Assembly (NCBI GenBank): GCA_025201345.1
Contig: JAIXMG010000003.1
Span: forward strand, 620,001 to 684,000
Direction: 5' to 3'
From: Thamnidium elegans
Lineage: Eukaryota > Mucoromycota > Mucoromycetes > Mucorales > Mucoraceae
DNA: 64,000 nucleotides
This document shows positions 32,939-42,597 of the stretch, one piece after another; within the stretch, counting starts at the first letter, position 1, and the number at the start of each line of letters is the position of its first letter. The notes under the pieces were generated by a model. It saw only the letters and a list, made by a program, of their open reading frames with translations, did not search any database and was not told the DNA's origin. Both the position numbers and the translations under genes were made by a program.

Positions 32939-35775
32939 ATACTCCCAACAACTCAAAAAATTCCATTCCCTCAAATTATAACAATAACAACAATAATAAA
33001 AATGAAAAACAATATCTTACAACTATTTTGGCTGAAGATGAAGAAAGCGAAGAAGAGCAAGATTTATATGCTGCTGTCCGTCCTATTCATCCTCCTATGG
33101 TTCAAACTGCAAAAATTACAAAACCTTATTCTCGTGCTAGCTCATCAAAACTTTTACCAACTCGTAAGGGAAAAGAAAAAGAACTACCTTATGCCAAAGT
33201 GGTTAATGTTAACGATGACATGAATATCGATGTACCTGTGACCGAACCTATAACTGATCATGACAATCCTCAAATAACTAAAGTACAAGTTTCACCTACT
33301 ATTAAAACTGTCAAGTCAACTAAACCGAGAAGAAAAAGAGAAAAGCCTTCTATCAACTATGATATTGTATCTTCTGTGTTCGAGCAAAACTCTAATATTC
33401 CAGTTGGTGATTTGCTCAAGGTCTCTCCTCTTATGAAACGACAATTTGTATCTGCTTTAAGAACACCTAGACAACCAAAAATGGTGGCTCCTGAAGTAAC
33501 AACTGTTAATAATGTTATGGTACAAGATCTTTCTTTTGTCGAAGATGATGATGAAGATACTACTGCTATATATACAGACTTCGTAATAAATGGTTATAAA
33601 ATAAGAACTCTCATTGATGGAGGTGCTGCTAAAACTTGTATGTCTCAAGAACTTGTTAATAAACTTGGAATACAAATAGATTCTCCTAGTCAAAGTATCT
33701 TTACGCTTGGAAACAGTACTAAACAACGGGGTCTTGGTATAATTTATGATGTGCCAATTCGAGCTGGTGGTGTTATTACTATTCCAGGAAGTATAGAAGT
33801 ATTACCTGCTACACCTACTCCCTTAATTATCGGCAACAATTGGTTGAATCGTGCTAAAGCTGTGGTTAATTATGAACGCAAGCTGCTTTCCGTAACTTAT
33901 AAAGGAAAAATGGCAGAAATTCCAATTAATTTCTTCAAAACAGCCAGAAAAGTAGCTATTCAGTCTGTAACAAAAATACCAAGTAAAGTCGTGCTGCCTA
34001 TCGTAAAATCAACACAAGATGAACAAGAAGAAACCCATGATGATTTTGTAACCGATTCTTCTGATGAATTTACCGAAGACGAGGTGTCCACTGAAGAAAG
34101 TTCTACTAGTACTGATGAAGAAGATTACTTTGTTGAAGATACATCCCCAAATAAATCTGTATCTTTTAATTTGGTGGAAGAAGATCTGAAGAGTGATTTA
34201 TTTTCAATTGAACCTGAAGTAATATCTGAACCGTATGAGAGAACCGATGAAGATTTAGAAGCTGAAGGTTATGACTTAAATGCAATCGACATTAATAGTA
34301 TATCTCTTGAAGACTTAAAAACTCAAGAAGAAAAATTTGCTACTGATTTATCTGAAGATCAAAAAGATAAAATCCAAATAGGCGAAATAAATGATCAAAC
34401 CAAACAACAATTTCTGGACTTAATCAAAAATTATCAAGACGTATTCGACTGGAATAATGATACACTTGGATGTACACCTATAATTAAACATCGAGTTATA
34501 ACTGAAGATGTACCACCTATACGTTGTAGACCTTATAGAATGTGCCCGGCTGAAATTGAAAGCTTAAAATCAGAATTAGATAAATTAAGCGCCTTAGGTG
34601 TAATACGACCTTCAAATAGTCCATGGAGTTCTCCTATAATACTAATAAAGAAGAAGGACAACTCATATCGATTGGTGATAGACTATAGAAAGATAAATGC
34701 CATTACTAAAAAGGATGCCTATGCATTACCAAGGATTGAAACCTTACTGGATACCTTGGGAAACGCCTCTATATTCTCAGCACTAGATATGCGCAGTGGT
34801 TTTTACCAGGTTGCCCTTGCTGAAGATTCCATAGAAAAAAGTGCTTTTGCTACTGCTCAACTAGGCCAGTGGGAATTTACCCGAATGCCCATGGGAATGT
34901 GTAACTCTGTAGGAACGTTCCAAAGGATGGTAGACTTAGTATTTAAAAATTTAATCAACAAATCTCTAGTTGCTTATATTGATGATTTAAATTGCTTTTC
35001 AAAATCTTACGATGAACACTTAATTGACTTGGAAAATCTATTCGTGTGTGTTAGACAAGCTAACTTGAAATTAAATGTTGCCAAATGCTTTTTCTTTAAA
35101 GAAAAATTGAATTTCTTGGGATATGTCATTACTAAAGAAGGTCTAGAAACTGATCCTGTGAAAATTGAAAAAGTGCGGAATTATCCTATGCCAACTTCTG
35201 TTACTCAAATAAAAGGTTTTATTGGAATTGCATCCTATTACAGGCGATTCATTAAGAACTTTGCTGCAATTGCAAGACCGCTACACAATCTGACGAAGAA
35301 AGGACAAAATACGTGGAACCAAGAATCTATTGAAGCTTTCCAAATACTAAAAGAAGCATTAACTACCACGCCGGTGTTGATGAGACCTGATTTTGACAAG
35401 CCCTTTATATTAGTCACCGATGCTAGTAGAGTAGGATTAGGGGGAATATTAAGTCAATTGGATGAAGAAGGTCATGAACACCCTATTCAATATATAAGTC
35501 GCGGATTACGGGGTTCTGAAGTGAATTATGGTGTTTCCAAATTAGAAGGACTCGCAATTATCTGGGCTGTGAAGATATTCCGACCTTATCTGTTAGGCAA
35601 GAAATTTACTATCGTAACTGACCATTCTGCTATCAATGGATTGTTAAAATCACAAGAACCAACAGGAATTCTAGCTCGATGGATATCTATTCTGAACGAA
35701 TATGATTATGAAGTGAAATACCGACCAGGCAGGGTAAATGAAAGTGCAGATTTTCTCTCACGCCTCGGAAATTGA
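32899..35775 (+). CDS. pol: Pol: protease, reverse transcriptase and RNase H
   Basis: Expressed by -1 frameshift from gag; there is no ATG near the start of the frame. About 958 codons. After a 200-residue basic/acidic linker comes an aspartic protease region (FVINGYKIRTLIDGGAAKT, active site near 33615, with DGG where DSG/DTG is usual; LGIQI; TPLIIGNNWL). Reverse transcriptase follows: PYRMCPAEIE, SPIILIKKKDNSYRLVIDYR, FSALDMRSGFYQV, FTRMPMGMCN, and the catalytic YIDD at about 34975. RNase H: FILVTDASRVGLGGILSQ, EGLAIIWAV, FTIVTDHSA, and the terminal SADFLSRL. The frame stops after RNase H at 35773-35775, without integrase. It copies the RNA genome into DNA in the particle. Confidence 0.93.
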   Translation, partial: LIGSTVTTKNGQSNTPNNSKNSIPSNYNNNNNNKNEKQYLTTILAEDEESEEEQDLYAAVRPIHPPMVQTAKITKPYSRASSSKLLPTRKGKEKELPYAKVVNVNDDMNIDVPVTEPITDHDNPQITKVQVSPTIKTVKSTKPRRKREKPSINYDIVSSVFEQNSNIPVGDLLKVSPLMKRQFVSALRTPRQPKMVAPEVTTVNNVMVQDLSFVEDDDEDTTAIYTDFVINGYKIRTLIDGGAAKTCMSQELVNKLGIQIDSPSQSIFTLGNSTKQRGLGIIYDVPIRAGGVITIPGSIEVLPATPTPLIIGNNWLNRAKAVVNYERKLLSVTYKGKMAEIPINFFKTARKVAIQSVTKIPSKVVLPIVKSTQDEQEETHDDFVTDSSDEFTEDEVSTEESSTSTDEEDYFVEDTSPNKSVSFNLVEEDLKSDLFSIEPEVISEPYERTDEDLEAEGYDLNAIDINSISLEDLKTQEEKFATDLSEDQKDKIQIGEINDQTKQQFLDLIKNYQDVFDWNNDTLGCTPIIKHRVITEDVPPIRCRPYRMCPAEIESLKSELDKLSALGVIRPSNSPWSSPIILIKKKDNSYRLVIDYRKINAITKKDAYALPRIETLLDTLGNASIFSALDMRSGFYQVALAEDSIEKSAFATAQLGQWEFTRMPMGMCNSVGTFQRMVDLVFKNLINKSLVAYIDDLNCFSKSYDEHLIDLENLFVCVRQANLKLNVAKCFFFKEKLNFLGYVITKEGLETDPVKIEKVRNYPMPTSVTQIKGFIGIASYYRRFIKNFAAIARPLHNLTKKGQNTWNQESIEAFQILKEALTTTPVLMRPDFDKPFILVTDASRVGLGGILSQLDEEGHEHPIQYISRGLRGSEVNYGVSKLEGLAIIWAVKIFRPYLLGKKFTIVTDHSAINGLLKSQEPTGILARWISILNEYDYEVKYRPGRVNESADFLSRLGN

Positions 35776-35990
35776 AATGATTGCAATAATTGTCCAAAAC
35801 CTCTGATTGACGAAAAAAGCTGAAGACTATATATTATCTACAAAAACGCTATAAAACAAATCAACAAACATTTTATAATACTATAAAACTCTATTAACAA
35901 AAAAAGTATATAACCTTTCGAAAACAAAAACAAAACAAAGACCTCAAAAATCTGTACAACTCAAACTTAAACTCAATTATCAATAACAAC
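35776..35990 (+). promoter_or_regulatory. Spacer between pol and integrase; candidate internal promoter/leader
   Basis: 215 nt separating RNase H from the integrase ATG, with stops in the pol frame. It holds TATA-like motifs (GCTATAAAAC near 35848, ACTATAAAAC near 35880, GTATATAACC near 35907) followed by an A/C-rich, G-poor stretch ending CAATAACAACATGG, which looks like a fungal 5' leader. That the integrase has its own transcript is inference. Confidence 0.4.
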
Positions 35991-37931
35991 ATGGAAGACA
36001 CAAATATAAAATTACTCAAAGCCTACTTGCCCAATCTAGAGATGCCCAATTTTGCGGATCCCGAACAACAAAAGTTTTTACAAAAACAAGCTAAACACTA
36101 CACTTTAGTAAACAAGAAATTATATCGATGTAACTTCGACACTTATCAACATCGTTTAGTTTTAACTAAACCCAAAGCCATTGAAGCATTATATACTGCA
36201 CACCAGCACCCATTAGGAGGACATTTAGCATACACCAATACACTCAACAAGGTTTCATCTAAATATTATTGGCCCAATATGGTGACTGATGTTACAATAT
36301 ATGTTAAAGAATGCCCACGCTGCCAACGACATGGACGCAAAACCTTAAATGAAAGATTACACCCGGTTGCTGTATTACATGTGCCTTTTGAACAAGTTGC
36401 TATAGACGTTAAGCATGTGTCTACAAGTCGAGGTGGTTACCGCTATGTTATTGCTGCAATAGATTACTTAACAAAATATGTAGAAGCAAGAGCCGTGAGA
36501 TTTCAGACTGCGTCGGAAATTGCGTTATTTTTATATGAAGAAATTATCTGCAGACATGGCTGTCCTCGAATTATTATTACGGATAACGGTAAACCTATGA
36601 TAAGTGAACTAGTCTATCAAGTATGTTTACAATTCGGCTTAAGACATAATACAATAAGTGCATACAACAGCCAGGCGAACGGCCTTATAGAGAGATTCAA
36701 TCGTACCTTTGATCAAATAATGCAGAAAAGGACTCCTGAAGAAAAACTAGACTGGCATTATTATTTACCTTCTATGTTATTCGCTTACAGAAGTATGCAA
36801 CAAGCAACTACGCAAGAAACCCCATTCTATTTATTATATGGCTATCAACCAAGAACATCGTTTGACTCTAAGAAACTAGCTAAACAAACAAATTTGAACT
36901 TTGAAGACATATTGAAACAAAGAACCAATAAACAAATCGACATTTTACAATTAGTAAGAAAAAATGCAATTAAAAGAATCGAGACCTCTCAAAAATCTCA
37001 AAAAGAAGCAATTGACAAGAAGTTACTACAAACAAAAAAATTACTCAAGCCTGCTTTTTCTGTCGGCGATATTGTCGAAAGGTATAGAGATTATCGGGGT
37101 ACTTCTTGGTCAGGAAAATTAGAAGATCTTTGGGAAGGTTTATACGTGGTATCTGAAGACTTGAAGAAAGGAAGCTACGTAATACAAAGAAAAAAAAAGG
37201 AAGGTGGTACTGAAATCAAGATAGTCCATGGGAATCGCTTGAGGATATACAAAATTCCGAATGTAGGATGGAAACTCCAAGAAAACTATAAAAAGACCGT
37301 AATAAATGAAGAATTAGGACCTCATATTAAACAAATTTCACCAATGCAAACCCAAGGACGCTCTACTCAAGATATTAACTCTCGTCTCGGACCTCTTCAA
37401 CCCTCTTTCGTGGAAGTTGATAGTGATAATGAAACGATTATCTCTTCTGGTGAAGAAGACTCGGATGATGAAACCATAGAAGAAAAAACTGAAGAAAATC
37501 AACAAGACTCTTTTGAAAAAGCTGAAGATTTCAATTTTTTAAACCTGCTAGAGATCGAATCGGAGAAACCATATGACGAGGTGTCGAAGAAAAAAATGAA
37601 TAACTATAATGCCATGGTCATGACCGAAGAAGTTAAGGCTGATGTCTGGGAGCATGAATCAAGACTGAACTCTATTGCAGAACATAAGGCAAGAAATGAT
37701 GAGCTTATCCATAGAATGGCAGAAAACATCATCAAAATATGTCACATGCAACTACCTATGCCCCAAAGTAAAAGTGAATATGGAAGATACCTCCATTTGC
37801 GCGGCTTCTATATTGGAAACTTAACTGGAGATAATAAGAAGGCTGGAAGAACTCTTGCTTTGAAGAACAAGATACGAAGACTTGATGAATATGAATGCTA
37901 CGAATGGTTTGTTGGAGTACCTGAAGTTTAG
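35991..37931 (+). CDS. int: Retrotransposon integrase in a separate ORF
   Basis: Inserts the cDNA into the genome. 646 residues from a well-placed ATG. Zinc HHCC domain: HQHPLGGHLA.. with CPRCQRHG near residue 110. Catalytic core DDE: VAIDVKHV (D), IIITDNGKPM (D), NGLIERFNRTF (E), with typical spacing. A C-terminal domain follows (AFSVGDIVERYRDYRG, WEGLYVVSEDLKKGSYVIQ), then a 200-residue acidic extension ending YECYEWFVGVPEV that I do not recognise. In Ty3/gypsy elements integrase is normally the end of one pol polyprotein; here it starts independently 215 nt after the pol stop and in another frame. The ORF ends 28 bp before the 3' LTR. Confidence 0.92.
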   Translation: MEDTNIKLLKAYLPNLEMPNFADPEQQKFLQKQAKHYTLVNKKLYRCNFDTYQHRLVLTKPKAIEALYTAHQHPLGGHLAYTNTLNKVSSKYYWPNMVTDVTIYVKECPRCQRHGRKTLNERLHPVAVLHVPFEQVAIDVKHVSTSRGGYRYVIAAIDYLTKYVEARAVRFQTASEIALFLYEEIICRHGCPRIIITDNGKPMISELVYQVCLQFGLRHNTISAYNSQANGLIERFNRTFDQIMQKRTPEEKLDWHYYLPSMLFAYRSMQQATTQETPFYLLYGYQPRTSFDSKKLAKQTNLNFEDILKQRTNKQIDILQLVRKNAIKRIETSQKSQKEAIDKKLLQTKKLLKPAFSVGDIVERYRDYRGTSWSGKLEDLWEGLYVVSEDLKKGSYVIQRKKKEGGTEIKIVHGNRLRIYKIPNVGWKLQENYKKTVINEELGPHIKQISPMQTQGRSTQDINSRLGPLQPSFVEVDSDNETIISSGEEDSDDETIEEKTEENQQDSFEKAEDFNFLNLLEIESEKPYDEVSKKKMNNYNAMVMTEEVKADVWEHESRLNSIAEHKARNDELIHRMAENIIKICHMQLPMPQSKSEYGRYLHLRGFYIGNLTGDNKKAGRTLALKNKIRRLDEYECYEWFVGVPEV

Positions 37932-37959
37932 AGGCTAAACTTACCAAGCCCAGCCCATA

Positions 37960-38407
37960 TGTTACATAGTGACTTACAATTTTTGTGGTGTCACAAATCC
38001 AAGAAGGACGCTCGTTGAAGAGGATCCTCCTTAACAAGGATTGTCTTTTAAACTTTAACTTAAAATAATACCTTTTTTGTAATAATCTAAAATAATATAA
38101 ATAACCATCAAAAAATCATACTCTAATAAAAATTCAATTCACATTTTGTAAACAACTTTATCTTATACTTCTCTTAACTTATAAAAGACCTTTAAATCAG
38201 CTCTTTTATTTTTACCTTTACTTTATATTTTATTTTGTTCCTGAATTCCCTTGGATCTTACCTTCCATTGTACTTTTTACCAAAACCCTTTATTTTCTTT
38301 ATTTACTTAAGTCGTTCTACTTATAAAACAGGAACTGGTGCTCACTTAAACTTACTATTACCTATTACCTTTTATTTTATTACTCTACCACATCCCAAAT
38401 TCTAACA
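37960..38407 (+). repeat. 3' LTR
   Basis: 448 bp, same as the 5' LTR over its full length by eye. It is preceded by GGCTAAACTTACCAAGCCCAGCCCATA, which is not purine-rich, so plus-strand priming is not explained by an adjacent polypurine tract. Confidence 0.95.
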
Positions 38408-38477
38408 TTAGGATAAAAGTGTAACAGTTGAGCAAAATATCTACACGCACTACCTTGAAGAAAAAGTGTAAAATATA

Positions 38478-38550
38478 AGCCCAACGGGGGGGTCGAACCC
38501 CCAACCTTGAGATTAAGAGTCTCACGCTCTACCGATTGAGCTAGCTAGGC
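38478..38550 (-). tRNA. tRNA-Lys (anticodon CTT)
   Basis: Read on the minus strand: acceptor GCCTAGC pairs with GTTGGGC (two wobbles), D arm contains AGCTCAATCGGTAGAGC, anticodon stem TGAGA/TCTCA encloses loop CTCTTAA with anticodon CTT, and the T arm GGGGG-TTCGACC-CCCCC is perfect. 73 nt, no intron. A T run for Pol III termination lies just beyond the 3' end (CACTTTTTC at about 38460-38468). Its 3' end is 67 bp from the retrotransposon's 3' LTR end. Confidence 0.93.
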
Positions 38551-38810
38551 TTTTTATTTCGAAAATCACAATTTTTAATAAGACCTATAAAATTAAAAAT
38601 AACGTCACGTGAGATACACGTGTTTTACGATTTGTAGTGGAAGTAAGTTTTTTTTTGCTATTTTAGACCGAAAAACATATAATAAACAATATGTTTAGGC
38701 GAATGGTAGTTTTTGTGTTCTTCTAAGTTGGGTATAGCAAAAGGTATGGGAAGGTTCATTGTGTGGTGTATGTAACGCTTTTTCAGCTGTTTGTGTTTAG
38801 TATATGTTGT

Positions 38811-38952
38811 GAGAAAAGATAATAGTAAGTTTAAATGAGCAGCAGTTCCTGTTTTACAAGCATAATTGATTAGGTAAAAAGTTCAATAGCAAGTAAGATC
38901 CAGGGGAGCCCAAATACAAAATTAAATTTAAATTTAGAATAAAGAGATATAA
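38811..38952 (-). repeat. LTR fragment, inverted and diverged
   Basis: Matches the 3' half of the retrotransposon LTR in reverse orientation: AAAGATAATAGTAAGTTTAAATGAGC, CAGTTCCTGTTTTACAAG, TTAGGTAAA, AAGTAAGATCCAGGGGAGCCC-like and TAGAATAAAGAGATA blocks, the same order as the solo LTR at 30667-31065. It lies about 260 bp on the 5' side of the tRNA-Lys gene, so LTR remnants flank the tRNA on both sides. Confidence 0.75.
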
Positions 38953-39022
38953 GCTTGGAAATGTAGAGGACACGACTGAGTTTAAAGAATTAACGATTAC
39001 TCCAGAAGCTGCTTGATGTTGT

Positions 39023-39115
39023 ATACAGCGGCTCCACTTCCAAACTTCGCTTTCCAGCTTACCAAAACGAATTTGGTAAGCTGGAAAGCGAAGTTTGGAA
39101 GTGGAGCCGCTGTAT
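39023..39115. repeat. Perfect 44-bp inverted repeat (hairpin)
   Basis: Arms 39023-39066 and 39072-39115 are exact reverse complements around the 5-nt loop ACGAA. Each outer end is a TA-flanked CAGCGG terminus, so it is two transposon ends fused head to head. Such a palindrome would extrude easily. Confidence 0.95.
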
Positions 39116-39288
39116 CCTGTAATTTTTAAAAGCGAACTCTTCTGATGTAAAAACGAACTTTGGGTGACATCAAAGTGAATTTGGGTGATTTACAAAAACG
39201 AACTTTGACCAATCAAAAAGTGAACTTCGGGCTGCGACAAAAGCGAATTTATGAAATTGGAAAACGAACTTTGGGGGTGAAGCCGCTG
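39026..39288. mobile_element. MITE-like mini-element with CAGCGG ends
   Basis: Starts TA-CAGCGGCT and ends AGCCGCTG-TA (39281-39290), and includes the 44-bp palindrome. Inside, six or seven copies of a short block AAAA(G/C)(C/T)GAA(C/T)TT(T/C)GGG recur every 25-40 bp in the same orientation. No coding capacity. The layout, terminal CAG plus subterminal repeats, resembles the ends of the larger element starting at 39321. Confidence 0.7.
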
Positions 39289-39699
39289 TATGTTTATCTT
39301 ATTACGAGCGTAATGATATACAGTTGGCGCGGGAAATAAAATCTTAAAGGGTGGTTTTTGACATCCCAATGGGTGGTTTTTACATTGTCACTCATCCCCA
39401 AATCTCAAAAAATTACACCAGCTTGGTGCAAAATAATTTTCCACTATTTTTCCCGTAGTGTACATAACTAATTCTGTGCATGCTTTATTTTATTATGCTT
39501 AGATCTTAATGGTTCAAGTAATAAATAATGATGGCCACTGAATCGAAAAATGCTGATCTTTAAATAAAGGAGTCAGTTGATAATGCTGGTGCTTGGGGAT
39601 CTGCAGCAGTATTTCAAGACTAAACAATGGTTATCATGAACATAAAATAAATAGCACTATAATAGGGTTTCTTTCTCTCAAATACTTTAGTCTTAGGTT

Positions 39700-41945
39700 T
39701 CATAAGTAACAGATTGTACATATCCTTATCCATCTGATGAAAAAGCGGACGTACATAAGAAAAGGTAAAAGAAGAGCATTATGGACATATTAAAACTAAT
39801 AAATGATGAATATAAATAAATAATGGTGGGAAAGATTGCATTATTGATGCCTTTTTATTCTATCTTGTATATGTATGCAATCATTCGCTACTGAAAAGAT
39901 GATGACTAGAATAGTTGGAGTGGCTCTTGGTTGGCACATATTTTCAATAATGGAGCGTATCTTATTTATTTGCAATGCGCGAATTCGAACAGATATCACC
40001 ATTTTTCAAAGAGCATTTTTCTTATTATTGCGATTGAAACCATAGCTTTGATCTTGAAATGGATTCAGCAAAAAGAGATTTTATGGTACTTAGTATATAT
40101 TTCATATTTCGATACAAGCTTCGATGAAGCTAGTAGAAAAATCAAAATTCCTTGTTGTTAATATATTCTTTATTCACGTAATTATAGCGGTGTGTATTCA
40201 TTATGATAAGTTTCAAAAATTAACTTATACAATTAGATACAGCTTCTATTTTGGCACTCCTTTAATGTACAAACTTCCTCATCCGCTTTTTTTTTTCCAT
40301 TTAAAAAAACCTAAGCCAAAATAAGCTGCATCAAATGTGATTGAGTATAGTGGGGAACCAGTTGAATCATCCAGATTAAAATCAAACAATATTCAGTGGC
40401 TGATCTCCTACTTAATTCAGAGCACTTCCTATACTGAATGGACTAAAGATCTTTTTTAAAAAACAATCGTATAGTATTCAACCATCAGTAGCCATATACA
40501 AGCAGCAATTGACCGGACGCGAGACTCAAAAGCTGCGTTTAAAAGGACTATGCCCAGTCATCCTTTTCGGCGCTGCCATTTCCTATTCAATAACTCCTAA
40601 TTGTCACGAACGTTTTTATTTATCGACCACTTGAGATTCGAACGATTTGATTTTTTTTTAGACGTTGCCGAATTTTATATCACCGCAACAGTGCGTAGAT
40701 GTGATTGTCGATCAATATTTTGGTTACGTCATGGATTTTGAAAATGAAGACTTTTTTGAATTTTCTTACAGGTTCTACTTCATCAAATGAACAGATATTC
40801 AAGAAATCAGGTAAATTTTTTTTAAGCAGAAGTACCGGACTGAGCATGTACACGATTGGTTTTGACAACAATTCCATAAATGTCCGCACAAGACAAGTAG
40901 TGCACTCCTTCTACCCACTCATAATGGTTGGATTGTAATTCGCTGCTTAATGCTCGTTTCATCTGCTTCTTTTGTTACGTCAATATAATATTTAGTTACT
41001 ATATTAATTAAACGTCTTTAGACTCATGCCTTCGCAATCTCAAAAACCTGCATGTTTGGCGCGTCAACATTAATGATGTAAGTCCATGTCTCGTTTCTAC
41101 TCTATCAATAATTATTTTGCTTACCACTGAAGCTATCAAATAATACGAATATACCACTACGGAGAATAATGTGTTCCTCGTGTCTTCAGCAATAGTAACC
41201 CAAATTTGTGTATTGTCTCGTTTCATTTCTACCGGCTTAAAAACCGTTTGCTTTTTCTCCTGATCGACAGCAAGGTTTTTGTTAATGATCTGTCAATCAA
41301 CTTAATCAACTTACTTTTTATTGGTTAAAGATGAAATGACTTGTGAAAAAGGAAGATCTACTCCGGCAAACACGCATATTCATTTACAATATTTTGCAAG
41401 AAGACAGACACAGCTATTGGCAAGAATGCAATTTAATGATGAAGTGATCAGTATGAGCTTTGACTTGTAAGTAAGAGCCTATTTGCTGGCTCAAAGCAGG
41501 ATTGCTTTTTTTTTAGATAGGCTGCCGCGTTCATAAAAAGCACGCCGCTACCAACAGATACCACATTAATACAATGCTCTTTCGAAATCTTGAGATTTCG
41601 ATTGTTTCAATAAACTCCCAACAAACCTATGAAATTGAATGATAAAAATGTACTCTTGATAAGCAATATCAAAAGTTTATGTTCTATAACGCTGCTAGCA
41701 AAGCGTAGACGAGCTATACTTGGCAATGCGATGTATTGTATATACGAGAAACATTATCAATATACTTATATACTTTTCATTTATTTATTATCTTTGGAGT
41801 TGCTTATCAGTTATCTTTCAAATCACAGAACAATGCGATACATAACTCACTTGGTCGGAATTGGCCCTATGGAACGCTGGTACCAACTTGTGTGCGCATT
41901 TCCAGGTAAAACACTATTACTCGAAGGACAGACTGAAAGCACATA
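39700..41945 (+). pseudogene. Unrecognised coding remnants inside the DNA transposon
   Basis: Several exon-like pieces read on the + strand: near 39727 (YPYPSDEKADVHKK before a GT), 40455-40640 (..VAIYKQQLTGRETQKLRLK..), 40672-40937 (TLPNFISPQQCVDVIVDQYF.., then in another frame FFLSRSTGLSMYTIGFDNNS..), 41332-41470 (MTCEKGRSTPANTHIHLQYF, ending at a GTAAGT) and 41520-41629 (CRVHKKHAATNRYHINTMLF..). They could be exons of one gene whose transcript I cannot reconstruct, or a decayed gene; at least one frame change lacks a splice explanation. By position it may encode the element's transposase. Confidence 0.4.
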
Positions 41946-42597
41946 AAATACGCCTTATCAGAGTACTCTGGCTTGAATTACAAGTAAAGAAAACTTTTAT
42001 GTGTTAGATTTCTTCTGTTTGACAGTTTAACTTTAAATAAAAACAAAATGCCATCATACACATATGCCTAGTATGTATAAGATTGTTCATACTCAAAAGC
42101 AATGTTTGATCATAAATGTACGCATGCCATAAACTCAGAAAACTTATTACGTACATAGAGCTCTGCATCATTGTTTTATAAAGTAAAGCTGTCTGCTACA
42201 CTTTACTTTTCTTATTTACTTATAGAGGGGGTTTTTTTCTTTATATCTACTTATGTGGCAAACCAGTTCTTTAACAGTCTCTTTTTTTTTTCTTTATTTG
42301 GCTTGAAGGTTGCTCCCTGATTTCTAAAGCAGCGCTTTTACATATACTTTGAAGAATTGCTCTGTACTGATCGGCATTGATTCAACAAGGGCATTAAAAT
42401 CTCAGTATTGAAAGGATTAGTTTAATGTCCTTTCCAAGATCAATTCGAATCTCGTCTTTGCCTATCTTTGTTATAATATATAGAAACAAAGCACAATCAA
42501 ACCACCAAGAAGTAAATAATAGGCACAAAGCACTAAAAGCCCAATTTATGTACGAACTACACACTCTTTATTATTTATTATATTAAAATTACAGAGT

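Larger units (their letters stand above)
31105..38411 (+). mobile_element. Ty3/gypsy-type LTR retrotransposon, complete, with target-site duplication
   Basis: The element proper is 31109-38407 (7.3 kb): 448-bp LTRs at both ends starting TGTTA and ending TAACA, flanked by the direct repeat TTAG (31105-31108 and 38408-38411; ATTAG if the terminal A is shared). Order of functions is gag, protease-RT-RNase H, integrase, the Ty3/gypsy order. The two LTRs look identical by eye along their full length and all three ORFs are open, so the insertion is recent and possibly active. Gag and pol are joined by a -1 frameshift signal; integrase is in a separate ORF. A candidate primer-binding site starts at TGGTGCTCACT (31559). 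I see no purine-rich tract directly before the 3' LTR, which is unusual. Confidence 0.95.
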
